A DNA stretch of 64,000 bases from Natrinema sp. SYSU A 869 (GTDB taxonomy: Archaea > Halobacteriota > Halobacteria > Halobacteriales > Natrialbaceae), in contig NZ_CP082249.1 of assembly GCF_019879105.1 (NCBI RefSeq), positions 2,790,001 through 2,854,000 on the forward strand, in the 5' to 3' direction. The position numbers were made by a program, and so were the translations under genes. The notes under the pieces are model-generated. The model was given only the letters and a program-made list of their open reading frames with translations, had not been told where the DNA came from and did not search any database. Positions 8,645 to 18,201 of this stretch are shown here, one piece after another. Position 1 is the first letter of the stretch. Every line of letters starts with the position of its first letter.

Positions 8645-9313
8645 TTAGGTCCACTTCACGCCGACGTCGTGCATGTCTGCGTTGTACTTCGCGATGTTGA
8701 TGACCAGCGGCGTGACGCTCTCGACTTCGGCCGCGTTGGCCAGCGGCCCGGCCTCAAGTGCGCGCAGTCCGTCAATTTCGTTGGCGACCGTCAGGACGGT
8801 GTCTTTGGCATCGTCGTCGTCGGCGACGACGAGCGTGTCGAGATCGAGATCGTTCTCGAGATTCGACAGCGCGTCGGCTGCGAGGTTGTGGAAGGCACCG
8901 ACGACCGGCACCTCGTCGGGGGCCCGCTGCGCGACGAGCTGGGTGACGCTGCCGGCCTCGGGCGGGTGGTAGTGGAGGCCGTCCTCGTCGCCCTGCATCC
9001 CGACGGCGGGGGTGACCAGAATCGAGTCCGAATCGAGGCTGTCGGAAACCGCTTCGACCGTGTCACCGACGTAGTACGGCGGGACGCTGCAAATAACGAC
9101 ATCCGCGCGATCGGCCGCCATCTCGTTACCGAAGCCCTTGATATCGACCTCGTCGGTGCGATCTGCGAGTTCCTCTTCATACTCCGCGACCGCGTCGCGG
9201 GCCTTCTCGGGATCCCTCGAGCCGATGAGGATCTCGTGGCCCGTATCGCGAGCAAACCGTAGCGCGAGTCCTTCGCCGATATCGCCGGTGCCGCCCAGTA
9301 GTGCAATTCGCAT
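8645..9313 (-). CDS. npdG: NADPH-dependent F420 reductase (F420H2:NADP oxidoreductase)
   Basis: A 222-residue enzyme that exchanges hydride between coenzyme F420 and NADP in the cytosol. The N-terminal Rossmann loop GGTGDIGEGLA is followed by GSRDPEKA, which contacts the NADP 2'-phosphate. CSVPPYYVGDTVEAV and GAFHNLAADAL are the further family blocks. The true start is ATG 9311-9313 (MRIALLGG); the longer frame adds an unlike 39-residue arginine-rich stretch. This gene is one of the markers of an F420-using archaeon. Confidence 0.92.
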   Translation of the reverse strand: MRIALLGGTGDIGEGLALRFARDTGHEILIGSRDPEKARDAVAEYEEELADRTDEVDIKGFGNEMAADRADVVICSVPPYYVGDTVEAVSDSLDSDSILVTPAVGMQGDEDGLHYHPPEAGSVTQLVAQRAPDEVPVVGAFHNLAADALSNLENDLDLDTLVVADDDDAKDTVLTVANEIDGLRALEAGPLANAAEVESVTPLVINIAKYNADMHDVGVKWT

Positions 9314-9428
9314 ACGCACCTCTCGGGACGGCACTCGAATAAAAGGGCCGGAGATCGGCCGATATCGCCGGATTCTCGGACGACCGGCGGTCGGCGATCG
9401 GCGGTCCGCGGCCGGCGTGAACGCACTC

Positions 9429-9551
9429 ACCCGGAAACGGCGGAATGAGGCCCAGCACCGCCGCGGCGATGGTGGATCCGACGACGATCGCGCTGATACC
9501 GAGGGAGACAGCGGTCGTCGACGAACTGGTAATCACTGCCTGTTCGCTCAC
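9429..9551 (-). pseudogene. Possible small membrane-protein remnant
   Basis: From a GTG at 9549-9551 about 41 residues read as a hydrophobic helix-rich peptide (with VSLGISAIVVGSTIAAAVLG). The same frame is also hydrophobic upstream of the GTG to a TGA, with no start. It then runs into arginine-rich non-coding frame. It may be a broken membrane gene or one with a base error near the CCGGG at its end. Weak. Confidence 0.2.
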
Positions 9552-9790
9552 GGCGATGAACAGCAGCGCGAAGCCGACTGGAGCGACCGTTCCGAGAATG
9601 TCTATGAAAACGTCTCAGACCGCCGATCGAACGATGGTGTATAGTTCCCCTGCTTGAGTCCGTCGACTGTATCGCCGCTGGACTTCCCTTCTGTTTCAGG
9701 GCCAGTCGGTACATGAACAGCTACGAAAAGTCGACAAATAACACGGAACATATAATAAATATATTCATATGCGGTAGAGTAAAAGCAATC

Positions 9791-10467
9791 ATGAAGCGTG
9801 GATATTTAATCTCATTTTCAGTCTTACTCATTGAATTTATTTTAGTCCTTAACCCAATTTATTTTATTCTGGTGGGGGAGGGGATTCAGAAATAATATAT
9901 TATGTCGATAATATCGAAAACGAAACTGCGGCCGAAGCGGCCATTCAATCCTCTGAAGAAGTATTACACTGTCCCGGTGAACGACCCTGTGCGCTGGAGT
10001 CCCGAATACTCGAGAACGGATCCGTTGAATACGACGGGATCATAGACGATTACAGGGACGATCCTCGCACCGACCGCCCACCGTGGTATCCGGTCGTCAG
10101 AATCGAGGGGGAAGTATATCTTCCAGAGTCCGAATCCCGCGGTAATAAAACAGTTCTGACGCTCTCGCAGATCAGTTATCTAGAGGCCGTCGAACGCACT
10201 GCTGTCGATTCGGCAGACCGGCCAGCAGAGGTCCGGAGGGCGGCCGAAACGGGGTCGGTCACCGTATACGGAGAGCGAATCGAAGACTTCGAACGGTACA
10301 GGATCATCGAACACGATGGGGAGTACTACTGGACGTATCGGTCTAAAAAAAGCGGTGGACACTGGACAGACAACGGTCGCCTCGCTGCAGTAAGAGCGGC
10401 GCTATTCGTTCTGGGGAGCGGATTACTGGCGTACGCCGGGTGGAGAGTCCGAAATACGACCGACTGA
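9791..10467 (+). CDS. Membrane-anchored extracytoplasmic protein, frame break at G-run
   Basis: About 225 residues if one base is restored. The gene starts ATG 9791 with an N-terminal membrane helix (ISFSVLLIEFILVLNPI). The frame then breaks in the G-runs at 9874-9883, and the downstream frame continues openly to TGA at 10465-10467. The middle is an acidic extracytoplasmic domain with one Cys pair (HCPGERPC). The C-terminus is a second membrane helix (AALFVLGSGLLAYAG) and a short basic end. The downstream frame has no start of its own and begins right after a stop, which supports one gene. Family not recognised. The 5' part is more AT-rich than neighbours. Confidence 0.62.
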
Positions 10468-10501
10468 TGATTGCTCGTGCGATCGGTTTGACGGAACACC
10501 G

Positions 10502-10759
10502 TCAAGGGGCTTCGTCCTCGTCCAGATTCATCGCTGCGCCCAGTCCGCCGTCGTAGGCGTCGCGCTCTCGCACCTCGCGGATCCGCTGCTCGAGCCGGGT
10601 CTCGAGCTCCGCCCGCCGCTCCTCGTCGACGTCGGGGTCGGTCGCCAGATCCCGGACGTCCTGCCGGGCGGTCCGCAGGACGGAGACGGCCTCGGCGGTC
10701 TCGAGGTCGGCGGCACGGTCCAGCGCGCGTTCAACGTCCGCGAGCGTGGTTTCGGTCAT
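10502..10759 (-). CDS. Hypothetical acidic helical protein (85 aa)
   Basis: An 85-residue, strongly acidic, all-helical protein (MTETTLADVERALDRA...). Two heptad-rich helices around 5-40 and 45-68 suggest a coiled-coil hairpin or dimer. No cysteine, signal or membrane segment. Composition is typical of haloarchaeal proteins and the start is clear. It diverges from the GDPD gene. I know of no function. Confidence 0.65.
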   Translation of the reverse strand: MTETTLADVERALDRAADLETAEAVSVLRTARQDVRDLATDPDVDEERRAELETRLEQRIREVRERDAYDGGLGAAMNLDEDEAP

Positions 10760-10857
10760 ACCGGCGGTTGGCGGGGCACACGCATCAACGACGGGCCGGG
10801 AACTGCCACGTCGTCCCGTAGCGCAGTTTACATTACCCGCCCGCTCCTCGGTCCGGT

Positions 10858-11685
10858 ATGGTCCGCCCTGCCGTCATCGCCCACCGCGGCTACGCCGGTG
10901 TCGCACCCGAAAACACCGTCACTGCGGCCACGCGCGCCGCCGAGCGCGATGAGACTGCGATGCTCGAGATCGACGTCCAGCCGGCTGCCTGCGGAACCCC
11001 GGTCGTCGTCCATGACGAGCGCCTCGAGGGGACCCGCGACGGCCGGCCGCTGACCGACGCGACCGGGCTCATCTGGGAAACATCACTCGAGGCGCTCCAA
11101 GAGACGCGAGTGCTCGGTACCGACGCGACGATTCCGACGCTCGACGAGTTGCTCGCGGCCGTCCCTGAGACGGTCGGCGTCAACGTCGAACTGAAGAATC
11201 CCGGAACCGCGGACCTGCGAGTCGGCGAATCGCTTCCAGCGGACGAGTGCGCCAACCGTCGCGAGATTTGGCAGCCGTTCGTCGAGCGCGTCGTCGCCGA
11301 CTGTACGGACTTCGGCAGTGACCTGCTCTTTTCGTCGTTCTGCGAGGGAGCCATCGCGGCGCTGCGCGAGACCGCCGAGTATGCTGCCGCCCCGCTGCTC
11401 CAGGATGACCTCGAGGCCGGCCTCGAGATTGCGCGTCGCTACGACTGCGAGGCGATCCACCCGCCGCGGAGCGCGATTGTCGGGACCGACCTGTCCGGAG
11501 CGGCGTACACCGGAGGTTCGGCCGCCGAACCGAAGATCGACGTGCTCGAGACAGCCCATGACGAGGGCCGAGCGGTCAACGTCTGGACGGCGAGGAACTG
11601 GGTCCAGTTCGACGCGCTCGCGGCGGCTGGCGTCGATGGGATACTAGCCGACTACCCCGGGCTGGATGAGGGCTCAGACGTGTGA
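10858..11685 (+). CDS. Glycerophosphodiester phosphodiesterase
   Basis: A 275-residue GDPD-family TIM-barrel enzyme that hydrolyses glycerophosphodiesters to glycerol-phosphate and an alcohol. The catalytic HRG (AHRGYAGVAPENT, residues 8-20) and the metal ligands ENT and E-x-D (MLEIDVQ, near 40) are present. The second catalytic His lies in VVHDERLEGTRDG near 52, and VELKNPG supplies another acidic ligand. No signal peptide, so it acts in the cytosol, probably in lipid head-group turnover. Ends TGA 11683-11685. Confidence 0.9.
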   Translation: MVRPAVIAHRGYAGVAPENTVTAATRAAERDETAMLEIDVQPAACGTPVVVHDERLEGTRDGRPLTDATGLIWETSLEALQETRVLGTDATIPTLDELLAAVPETVGVNVELKNPGTADLRVGESLPADECANRREIWQPFVERVVADCTDFGSDLLFSSFCEGAIAALRETAEYAAAPLLQDDLEAGLEIARRYDCEAIHPPRSAIVGTDLSGAAYTGGSAAEPKIDVLETAHDEGRAVNVWTARNWVQFDALAAAGVDGILADYPGLDEGSDV

Positions 11686-12013
11686 TACTGACGACGGTCG
11701 GCGCGATGCCGTGGCGACACTTTGAGAGCTTGCGACTGCTTCCGAGCCCGCTCGACGAACCGTTTTCCTCCGTTTGACGGGTTTTGACGGCGTGAGGCCG
11801 CGCAACTCGATCGCAGCTTCACCTTCATACGGGAAGTACTGCCTGCAACTGCGCCGGATACCTTGATACGACAAATCGTGCAGAGGATGTGTTGACTATG
11901 TATCTCGTCGCGCGTTCGGGGAGCCGTTTCGATCGTCGATTTGCAGGCGAAACCGGCCCCGCCACGTTCCGAAATGGTGTCGACTCAAGGCACCGTTCAG
12001 GAGGTGGTGCTCG
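11686..12013. other. Intergenic region upstream of cytochrome oxidase
   Basis: Holds a weak 39-codon ORF that overlaps the oxidase start and a strong ribosome binding site. A gene for oxidase subunit II, which might be expected, is not here. Otherwise nothing recognised. Confidence 0.5.
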
Positions 12014-12017
12014 ATGA
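11898..12017 (+). CDS. Possible 39-aa leader ORF overlapping coxA
   Basis: ATG at 11898 opens a basic 39-codon frame whose TGA overlaps the oxidase ATG (ATGA), as in translationally coupled pairs. The oxidase Shine-Dalgarno sequence lies inside it. The product is basic and Gly/Arg-rich, unlike haloarchaeal proteins, so chance is likely. Confidence 0.2.
   Translation: MYLVARSGSRFDRRFAGETGPATFRNGVDSRHRSGGGAR
11999..12006 (+). promoter_or_regulatory. Strong Shine-Dalgarno site for the oxidase gene
   Basis: AGGAGGTG, seven nt before ATG 12014, is complementary to the 3' end of archaeal 16S rRNA. It fixes the start and implies this mRNA has a leader, unlike the leaderless genes nearby. Confidence 0.7.
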
Positions 12018-14484
12018 GTGATTTTCCACCGCAGACGACCATCAAGCGGTGGTTGGTGACAACCAACCACAAGGACGTCGGACTTCTCTATCTGGCAACG
12101 GCGTTGTTCTTCCTCGTCGCCGGCGGTGTTCTCGCATTGCTGTTCCGCGCTCATCTGTGGGAGTTCGGCGGCACCGGCCTTCTTACGAACACCGAGTACA
12201 ATCAGTCGGTCTCGATCCACGGGTTGTTGATGGTGTTCTGGTTCATCTCGCCCTTCGGCTTCGGCTTCGCGAACTACATCGTCCCGCTCCAGATCGGGGC
12301 GAAGGATCTCGCGTTCCCGCGACTGAACGCGCTGAGCTACTGGTTCTTCCTCTTTTCGGGGCTTCTCGTCTTGCTCTCGTTCTTCCAGGGGACGACGTGG
12401 GCCAACGGCTGGTACATGTACGCGCCGCTGAACGTGCCGATCTACAACCCCGGCTACACGCTGACGATGGGCGGAAACACGACCATCCTCGCGTTGACCC
12501 TGTTCGTCATGTCGGTCACCCTCGGTTCGGTGAACTTCCTGACGACGATCCACCGCTGTCGCGCCGAGGGGCTGGGTCTATGGAACATGCCGTTATTCAC
12601 GTGGGCGACGCTGCTGACTGTCTGGATGATGCTGTTCGCGTTTGCGGCGCTGCTGGCTGCGCTGATTCTCATGCTCTCCGATCGCCTTCTGCTCACGCAG
12701 TACTTCTCCTCGACGGAACAGGGCTCGAGTCTGCTCTGGGGACACATCTTCTGGTTCTTCGGCCATCCGGAGGTGTATATCGTCTTCTTCCCGGCACTGG
12801 GAATTATATTCGAGACGTTCCAGACCTTCTGCGGTCGGCGGCTCGTCGGCCGGAAGTGGGTCATCATCGCAATGGTACTCGTCGCGGTCCAGTCCTTTTT
12901 GGTCTGGATGCACCACATGTTCCTGACAACGATCAACCTCCCGATCAAGACGCTCTTTATGGCGACGACGATCGGAATCTCACTGCCTTTCGATCTGATG
13001 GTCTTCTCGCTGATTTATACCATGGTCAAGGGTCGCGTGCGCTTTACGACGCCGTTCCTGTTCAATCTCGGCGCGCTCGTCCTGTTTATCATCGGCGGCA
13101 TTACCGGTGTCTTCCTCGGTGCCGTCGTCCTTGACTACGAGTTCCGCGGAACCTACTGGGTCGTCGCACACTTCCACTACGTGATGGTTGCGGGGGTCAC
13201 TGCGCTGATCGGCGGCCTCTACTATTGGTGGCCCAAGTTCACCGGAAAAATGTACGACGAACGGCTCGGAAAGCTCAGCTTCGCGGTCTACTTCCTCGGC
13301 TTCAACCTGCTGTACTTCCCGATGTTCCTCGCGTGGGAGACGCCCCGTCGCGTCTTCCACTACCCCGAGGGGACCGAATTCTACCACCAGCTGGCGACCG
13401 TCGGGGCCTTCGTCATCGCCACGTCAGTTCTGCTCGTCTTCATCACGCTCGCGAAAAGTTTCGTTTCGGGGCCTGATTCGCCCGGTAACCCGTGGGCATA
13501 CTCACGGACCGCCGAGTGGGCGACGACGTCGCCCCCGCCACTCGAGAACTGGCCGAACCGCCCCAGTTATGCCAGCGGAAAACTCGAGTTCGTCGACGAC
13601 ACGACGGCGGCCGACGGCGGTGCGGTCGCCCACGAGCGGACCGGACAGGTCGACTCGCTCGAGGCGGACCACGAGGATCACGCGAGCATTTGGCCGTTCG
13701 GGATCGGGATCGGCATGTTCGTCATGTTCCTCGGACTATCTGGATTGACGCCCTACGTCGCCGACTTCGCCACCGCACGCGGGGCGGAACTCGCCGGCAC
13801 ATCCGCCGGGTCGGAGAATATCCTCTATCCCGTGCTCTCGCTCGTCGGCGTCGGCATCTTGGGAGTCGCACTCTTCGAGTACGGCCGCGAGGAGTTCAAC
13901 GCGCCCAGAATGGCCATCGCCGAACGCTGGCCGTTCGAGGGGGTCGGCACGACGAAGACCGGCGTCTGGTTCTTCCTGGCCTCGGACGTCGTCGTCTTCG
14001 GTGCCGTCATTGGGGCGTACATCTTCATGCGGATCCATACCGGCTGGGGCGAGATCGAGACCGTGCCGCCATCGGCGACGATCGGTCTGATCAACACCTA
14101 CGTCCTACTCACCTCGAGTTTCACGGTCATCCTCGCGCTCGTGATGGCCGAACGGGGAACAAGCGCGGCCTCCTGGGATCGATGGGAATCACGCTGTTGC
14201 TCGGGTTCACGTTCCTCGCGATCAAGGGCTACGAGTGGAGCCAGGAGTTCGCCCACGACATCTACTGGTTCACCGAACTCCAGTACTCGATGTACTTCGT
14301 GACGACCGGCCTGCACGCCCTCCACGTCATCCTCGGACTGCTCATCGCCGTGTTCATGATCTACCGTATCGTGTCCATCGACGCCTACCTCGAGGACGAC
14401 CGCCCGGTGGAGTACTTCGGGCTCTACTGGCACTTCGTCGACATCGTCTGGGTGATCCTGTTCCCGCTGTTCTACCTGATGTAG
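12014..14484 (+). CDS. coxA: Cytochrome c oxidase subunit I + III fusion, one frame break
   Basis: A heme-copper oxygen reductase of about 823 residues that reduces O2 to water and pumps protons across the membrane. The subunit I part has the heme and CuB ligands: HGLLMVFW, GHPEVYIVFFPALG with the His-Tyr pair, HHMF and HFHYVMVAG. After a soluble linker (about 500-545) a subunit III part follows, starting near KTGVWFFLASDVV and ending HFVDIVWVILFPLFYLM. The frame breaks at GGGG 14154-14157; adding one G gives ERGNKRGLLGS and restores the rest. No subunit II gene is adjacent. Linked I-III fusions are known in archaea. Confidence 0.9.
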
Positions 14485-14608
14485 CGGGCCCGGATCGCGG
14501 TTGTTCGATTTAATCGTCCGCTCTCGCTTGTCCGACTCGAGTCGGAAGCCGCCGCGGGACCGGTCAGAATCAGCCGGATACAAGGCGATCACCGCCGAAC
14601 GAACAGCT

Positions 14609-15376
14609 ATGAAACTCTCGAGCGTCGTCGATCGACTCGACGAGGAGATTGGAACCGCCGACTACGCCGACCTCGATGCTAGCGCGAACGGATTGCAGGT
14701 CGGGCCGGACGACGGCGAGATCGAGCGCGTCGCGTTCGCCGTCGACGGCGTCCGCGAGACATTCGATCGGGCGATCGAAGCTAACGCGGATCTGCTCGTC
14801 GTCCACCACGGTCTCTCGTGGGGCGGCTTCGACCGCGTGACCGGCCGGACCTACGACCGGATCGCCCCCCTGATCGAACACGACCTCGCGCTGTACGTCT
14901 CGCACCTCCCGCTGGACGGCCACCAAGAACTCGGTAACGCCGCCGGCGTCGCCGATCTGCTCGGACTCGAGGATCGCGTCCCCTTCGGTGAACTCGGCCC
15001 CGAATACATCGGCCAGCGCGGGACGGCGGCCGACCCCTACGCACCGGCCGACCTGCGCGAGCGCCTCGAGCGAAATCTCGAGACCGGAGGCCAGCCGGTC
15101 CAGCACCTCGCCTTTGGCCCCGACGAGATCGAGGACGTCGCGATCGTCACCGGCAGCGGCATCGACTGGCTCGATGAGGCCGTCGACACCGGCGCGGACG
15201 CGCTGGTGACTGGCGAAGGGAAAGGGAAGGCCTACCACGAGGCCCAAGAAGCAGGAATTCATGTCTTCCTCGCAGGTCACTACGCGACGGAAACCTTCGG
15301 CGTGCGATCGCTGCAAGACCTAGTCGAGGAGTGGGGCCTCGAGACGACGTCTCTCGAGGTTCCGACAGGACTGTAG
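14609..15376 (+). CDS. Nif3-like dinuclear metal centre protein
   Basis: A 255-residue member of the Nif3/YbgI (DUF34) family, toroidal hexamers with a two-metal site; related to GTP cyclohydrolase I type 2 but of uncertain activity. The family signature VVHHGLSWGG near residue 68 gives two His ligands, and AGHYATETFGVRSL near 220 gives the third His and Glu. I start it at ATG 14609 (MKLSSVVDRL), since the longer frame from 14501 adds unlike sequence overlapping the oxidase end region. It follows the oxidase gene on the same strand after 124 nt. Confidence 0.88.
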   Translation: MKLSSVVDRLDEEIGTADYADLDASANGLQVGPDDGEIERVAFAVDGVRETFDRAIEANADLLVVHHGLSWGGFDRVTGRTYDRIAPLIEHDLALYVSHLPLDGHQELGNAAGVADLLGLEDRVPFGELGPEYIGQRGTAADPYAPADLRERLERNLETGGQPVQHLAFGPDEIEDVAIVTGSGIDWLDEAVDTGADALVTGEGKGKAYHEAQEAGIHVFLAGHYATETFGVRSLQDLVEEWGLETTSLEVPTGL

Positions 15377-15602
15377 CGCTGCCCCGTCGATCAGTGCTGG
15401 GCTGGGTCCCATACTGGGTCGTCACCCTTGCCGGTCGACCCCTCAATAGCCGGTGTTGGCCCGTGACAGGGTGTTCCTACCGCCAGTTTCAGTTCCGAAA
15501 CGCCGACTCGACGGGTGTCTCGAGGGAACAGTCGGCCGATAACAATAGTCGTCCCGCGGCGACCGTCACGTCACTCTCGGAGTCGGCTCCGGGAGAGTTC
15601 AC

Positions 15603-16451
15603 ATGACAACGGATGATTCACAAACCCGACGGGACTACCTACGAACCGTCTCCACTACCGGTGCAGTCCTCGGTGGGAGCGTACTTGGCGTCTCGAGCGC
15701 CAGCGCCGACGGTCAGCCCGACGACCACGATCCGACGGGGATCGACCCTGCCAAGATTCGACTCGAAGCGACCTGCGTCGACGCAGATCACGACGCGGCG
15801 CTGTTCTGCGTCGAGAACGACACCGACGAGTGGGCCCACCTCGAGTGGCGGACCACGCCGGTCGAGGACGGTATCGAGTTTCTGGACTGTCAGACCGTCC
15901 GCGTCGTCGGAGATTTCACCGAAGTGATGGTCGACGCATCGTTCGACACCGACGCCGGTATCGGAAACACGACTTGGCAGTTCGGCCCCGTCGACGGCAG
16001 CGCTGTCGTTGACATTGCTGACATCGACGAGATCCCCGAGAATTCGATCGTCAACACCGTCGACGCGTTCCGAGAGGGGACCCCTGTCGTGCCACACGGT
16101 GGCGATATCTCGGTCGAGAACCGGGAGTACGAAGCGTGTCAGGAGGACCATTTCGGTGAGGTTGTCGACTCGCCTTCGAGCGACCCCGCGACCCAGACAA
16201 CGGCGTCCGATGAGGACGCGACGAGCGGACCTGACAGTGATGACGGTCGCAATGCGCTGGCCGTCCCACCGAATGAGACACGGCGGTTCGTCGCCTCGGG
16301 CGACGACGGACTCGCGACCGTCGCCCTCTTCTCCGATGGCGAACGGATCGGGACCGCCTCGAGTACGGCCGCGGACGACTGTTCGATTCCGATACGGTGG
16401 TGGCGGTGGTATTCCGCTGGACGAGACTGTCTGACGTCCGATCGCATGTAA
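15603..16451 (+). CDS. Tat-exported protein of unknown function
   Basis: A 282-residue protein whose first 36 residues form a twin-arginine signal (TRRDYLRTVS, then a hydrophobic AVLGGSVLGVSSASA), so it is exported folded. The mature part is acidic and beta-rich with four or five Cys, resembling haloarchaeal secreted domains that start 'IRLEATCVD', and is followed by a Thr/Ser/Asp-rich linker. The last 25 residues (from about 16377) become Trp/Arg-rich. An alternative frame there gives a glycine-rich end (VRFRYGGGGGIPLDETV), so the C-terminus may also be affected by a base error. No enzymatic motif seen. Confidence 0.72.
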   Translation: MTTDDSQTRRDYLRTVSTTGAVLGGSVLGVSSASADGQPDDHDPTGIDPAKIRLEATCVDADHDAALFCVENDTDEWAHLEWRTTPVEDGIEFLDCQTVRVVGDFTEVMVDASFDTDAGIGNTTWQFGPVDGSAVVDIADIDEIPENSIVNTVDAFREGTPVVPHGGDISVENREYEACQEDHFGEVVDSPSSDPATQTTASDEDATSGPDSDDGRNALAVPPNETRRFVASGDDGLATVALFSDGERIGTASSTAADDCSIPIRWWRWYSAGRDCLTSDRM

Positions 16452-16570
16452 CTCACCGTCGACGTGTAATGTTCTGATCGACTGCTCACGACTGCTGTCG
16501 ACGGTATCGGCCGCGACCGGCGATCCGACGGCCGACCATCTCAAGGATTGAGACCGCGACGTTCAAACCG

Positions 16571-17653
16571 ATGGCTCGCGGAGCCGAGGACATGAGCGAC
16601 GAGCACGATCACGGCGGCGACGCCGACGGCGAGACGGACGGAGACGACCATCACGAGCCCGAGCGGGAGACCTTCTCGCACGATCCGGTCGGGCACGCCG
16701 AGGTCCGCGCGGGCATGACGGTCGGCGAACTCGCGGACGAGTACGGCAACGCCGGCGTCGGCGCGGCGGACCTCCACGAGGCCGTCGACGTGACCGAGTC
16801 GATGTTCGACGACGACGTGACCGTCTTCTTCGGCCTCGCGGGCGCGATGGTCCCGACGGGGATGCGAGCGATCGTCGCCGACCTGATCCGGGACGGCCAC
16901 ATCGACGTCCTCGTCACGACGGGCGCGAACCTCACGCACGACTCGATCGAAGCGATCGGCGGGAAACACCACCACGGCGAGGTCCACGCCGAGGGGAAGA
17001 CCGAGCGCGAACACGACGAGACGCTGCGCGACGAGGGCGTCGACCGCATCTACAACGTCTACCTCCCACAGGAGTTCTTCGCGACGTTCGAGTCCCACCT
17101 GCGCGACGAGGTCTTTCCGGTCCTCGAGGAGGAGGGCGTCGTCTCGATCCAGCGACTCACCGAGGAACTCGGCCGCGCGAACGCCGAAATCAACGAGCGC
17201 GACGATATCGACGAGGACGCGGGCATCGCCGCCGCGGCGTACGAGAACGACGTGCCGATCTACTGTCCCGCGATTCAGGACTCCGTGCTCGGCCTGCAGG
17301 CGTGGATGTACTCCCAGACCTCCGACTTCTCTCTCGACGCGCTGGCGGACATGACGCACCTGACCGACATCGCATATCACGCCGAGGAAGCCGGCGCGTT
17401 CGTCGTCGGTGGCGGCGTCCCCAAGAACTTCACCCTCCAGACGATGCTCGTCGCGCCCGATGCCTACGACTACGCCGTCCAACTGACCATGGACCCCAAA
17501 CAGACCGGCGGCCTCTCCGGCGCGACGCTGGACGAAGCCCGCTCGTGGGGCAAACTTGAGAAGGACGCTGACAATGTCTCCGTCTACGCCGACGCGACGA
17601 TCACGCTCCCGCTGGTCGTCGCAGCGGCTCTCGAACGGCTCGAGGAGGAATAG
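16571..17653 (+). CDS. Deoxyhypusine synthase
   Basis: A 360-residue NAD-dependent enzyme that transfers an aminobutyl group to one lysine of eIF5A, the first step of hypusine formation. The catalytic lysine sits in the family signature LDEARSWGKL near the C-terminus, and the central blocks GANLTHDSIEAIGG and DVPIYCPAIQDS are the NAD/polyamine-site motifs. The first 28 residues are a His/Asp/Glu-rich tail. ATG 16592 is an alternative start. Its substrate eIF5A is encoded in this window at 46027, next to agmatinase. In Haloferax, agmatinase has been linked to this pathway. Confidence 0.93.
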   Translation: MARGAEDMSDEHDHGGDADGETDGDDHHEPERETFSHDPVGHAEVRAGMTVGELADEYGNAGVGAADLHEAVDVTESMFDDDVTVFFGLAGAMVPTGMRAIVADLIRDGHIDVLVTTGANLTHDSIEAIGGKHHHGEVHAEGKTEREHDETLRDEGVDRIYNVYLPQEFFATFESHLRDEVFPVLEEEGVVSIQRLTEELGRANAEINERDDIDEDAGIAAAAYENDVPIYCPAIQDSVLGLQAWMYSQTSDFSLDALADMTHLTDIAYHAEEAGAFVVGGGVPKNFTLQTMLVAPDAYDYAVQLTMDPKQTGGLSGATLDEARSWGKLEKDADNVSVYADATITLPLVVAAALERLEEE

Positions 17654-18201
17654 ATCGGGCGGACTCCGCTGAGAGCGGTCCGGACGCGATCGGTCGCTCA
17701 CCGGCAGCGAACCGTTCCGGAGACCCGTTTCGATCGCCTCGCACGGACAGACGTACCGTCTCGGCTCGAGAAGCGACCGACCTCGCCCGATAGAGCATGT
17801 ACGGTGGCGCGCGCTGAGCCGTGGTGAACGACGAGTGAACCACGGCTCGATGTCGTGCGAGGCATGAGCGAGCGCCGTATGGCGCGAGTGAATCGGTTGG
17901 GGAGGGTGTGGAAATCCCTCGTTGCCACGGTAGCAGAACGCGCTACGGTTCTAGTCGGTGGGATCGAACGTCGAATTTGGTACGGAAACGACGAAAAGCG
18001 TCCTGCTCGTTCTGGCGGCACGGAATTACCACGCCCTCCCCAGCCGATTCGTTCGCTCTCTTCGATCGCTCACTCATCCCTCGCGCAGTTTCGGCCCGCG
18101 TCTCACTGACCATTCGACACGGCCCAGCGCGCGCCACCGCACACCGATTGATCAATCAGAAGTGAGACAGCAATCGGCTGCACTGGCCGTTCTCCAGATA
18201 C
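17654..18201. other. Intergenic region filled by an inverted repeat pair
   Basis: Between DHS and the MBL gene. The part 17803-18138 is the head-to-head repeat pair described separately; the rest shows nothing. Open frames here are overlapped by the repeat and are not genes. Confidence 0.6.
17803..18138. repeat. Structured intergenic repeat, head-to-head pair A/B
   Basis: Copy A (17803-17936, +) runs from GGTGGCGCGCGCTG to TTGCCACGGTAGCAG. Copy B (about 18022-18138, -) is its inverted partner, with an 85-nt core between them. Copy A has a perfect 10-bp hairpin GAGCCGTGGT/ACCACGGCTC and a second hairpin GCGCC-GTAT-GGCGC at 17872-17885 ahead of the conserved GGTTGGGGAGGGTGTGG. The outer ends GGTGGCGCGCGCTG are terminal inverted repeats. 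Same family as 39399-39749 and 47321-47559. Confidence 0.75.

Noticed and set aside
12014-14484. Calling frameshifted genes true pseudogenes
   Set aside because: All breaks are a single missing base, mostly in homopolymers, in genes that are otherwise perfect. Sequence error is simpler.
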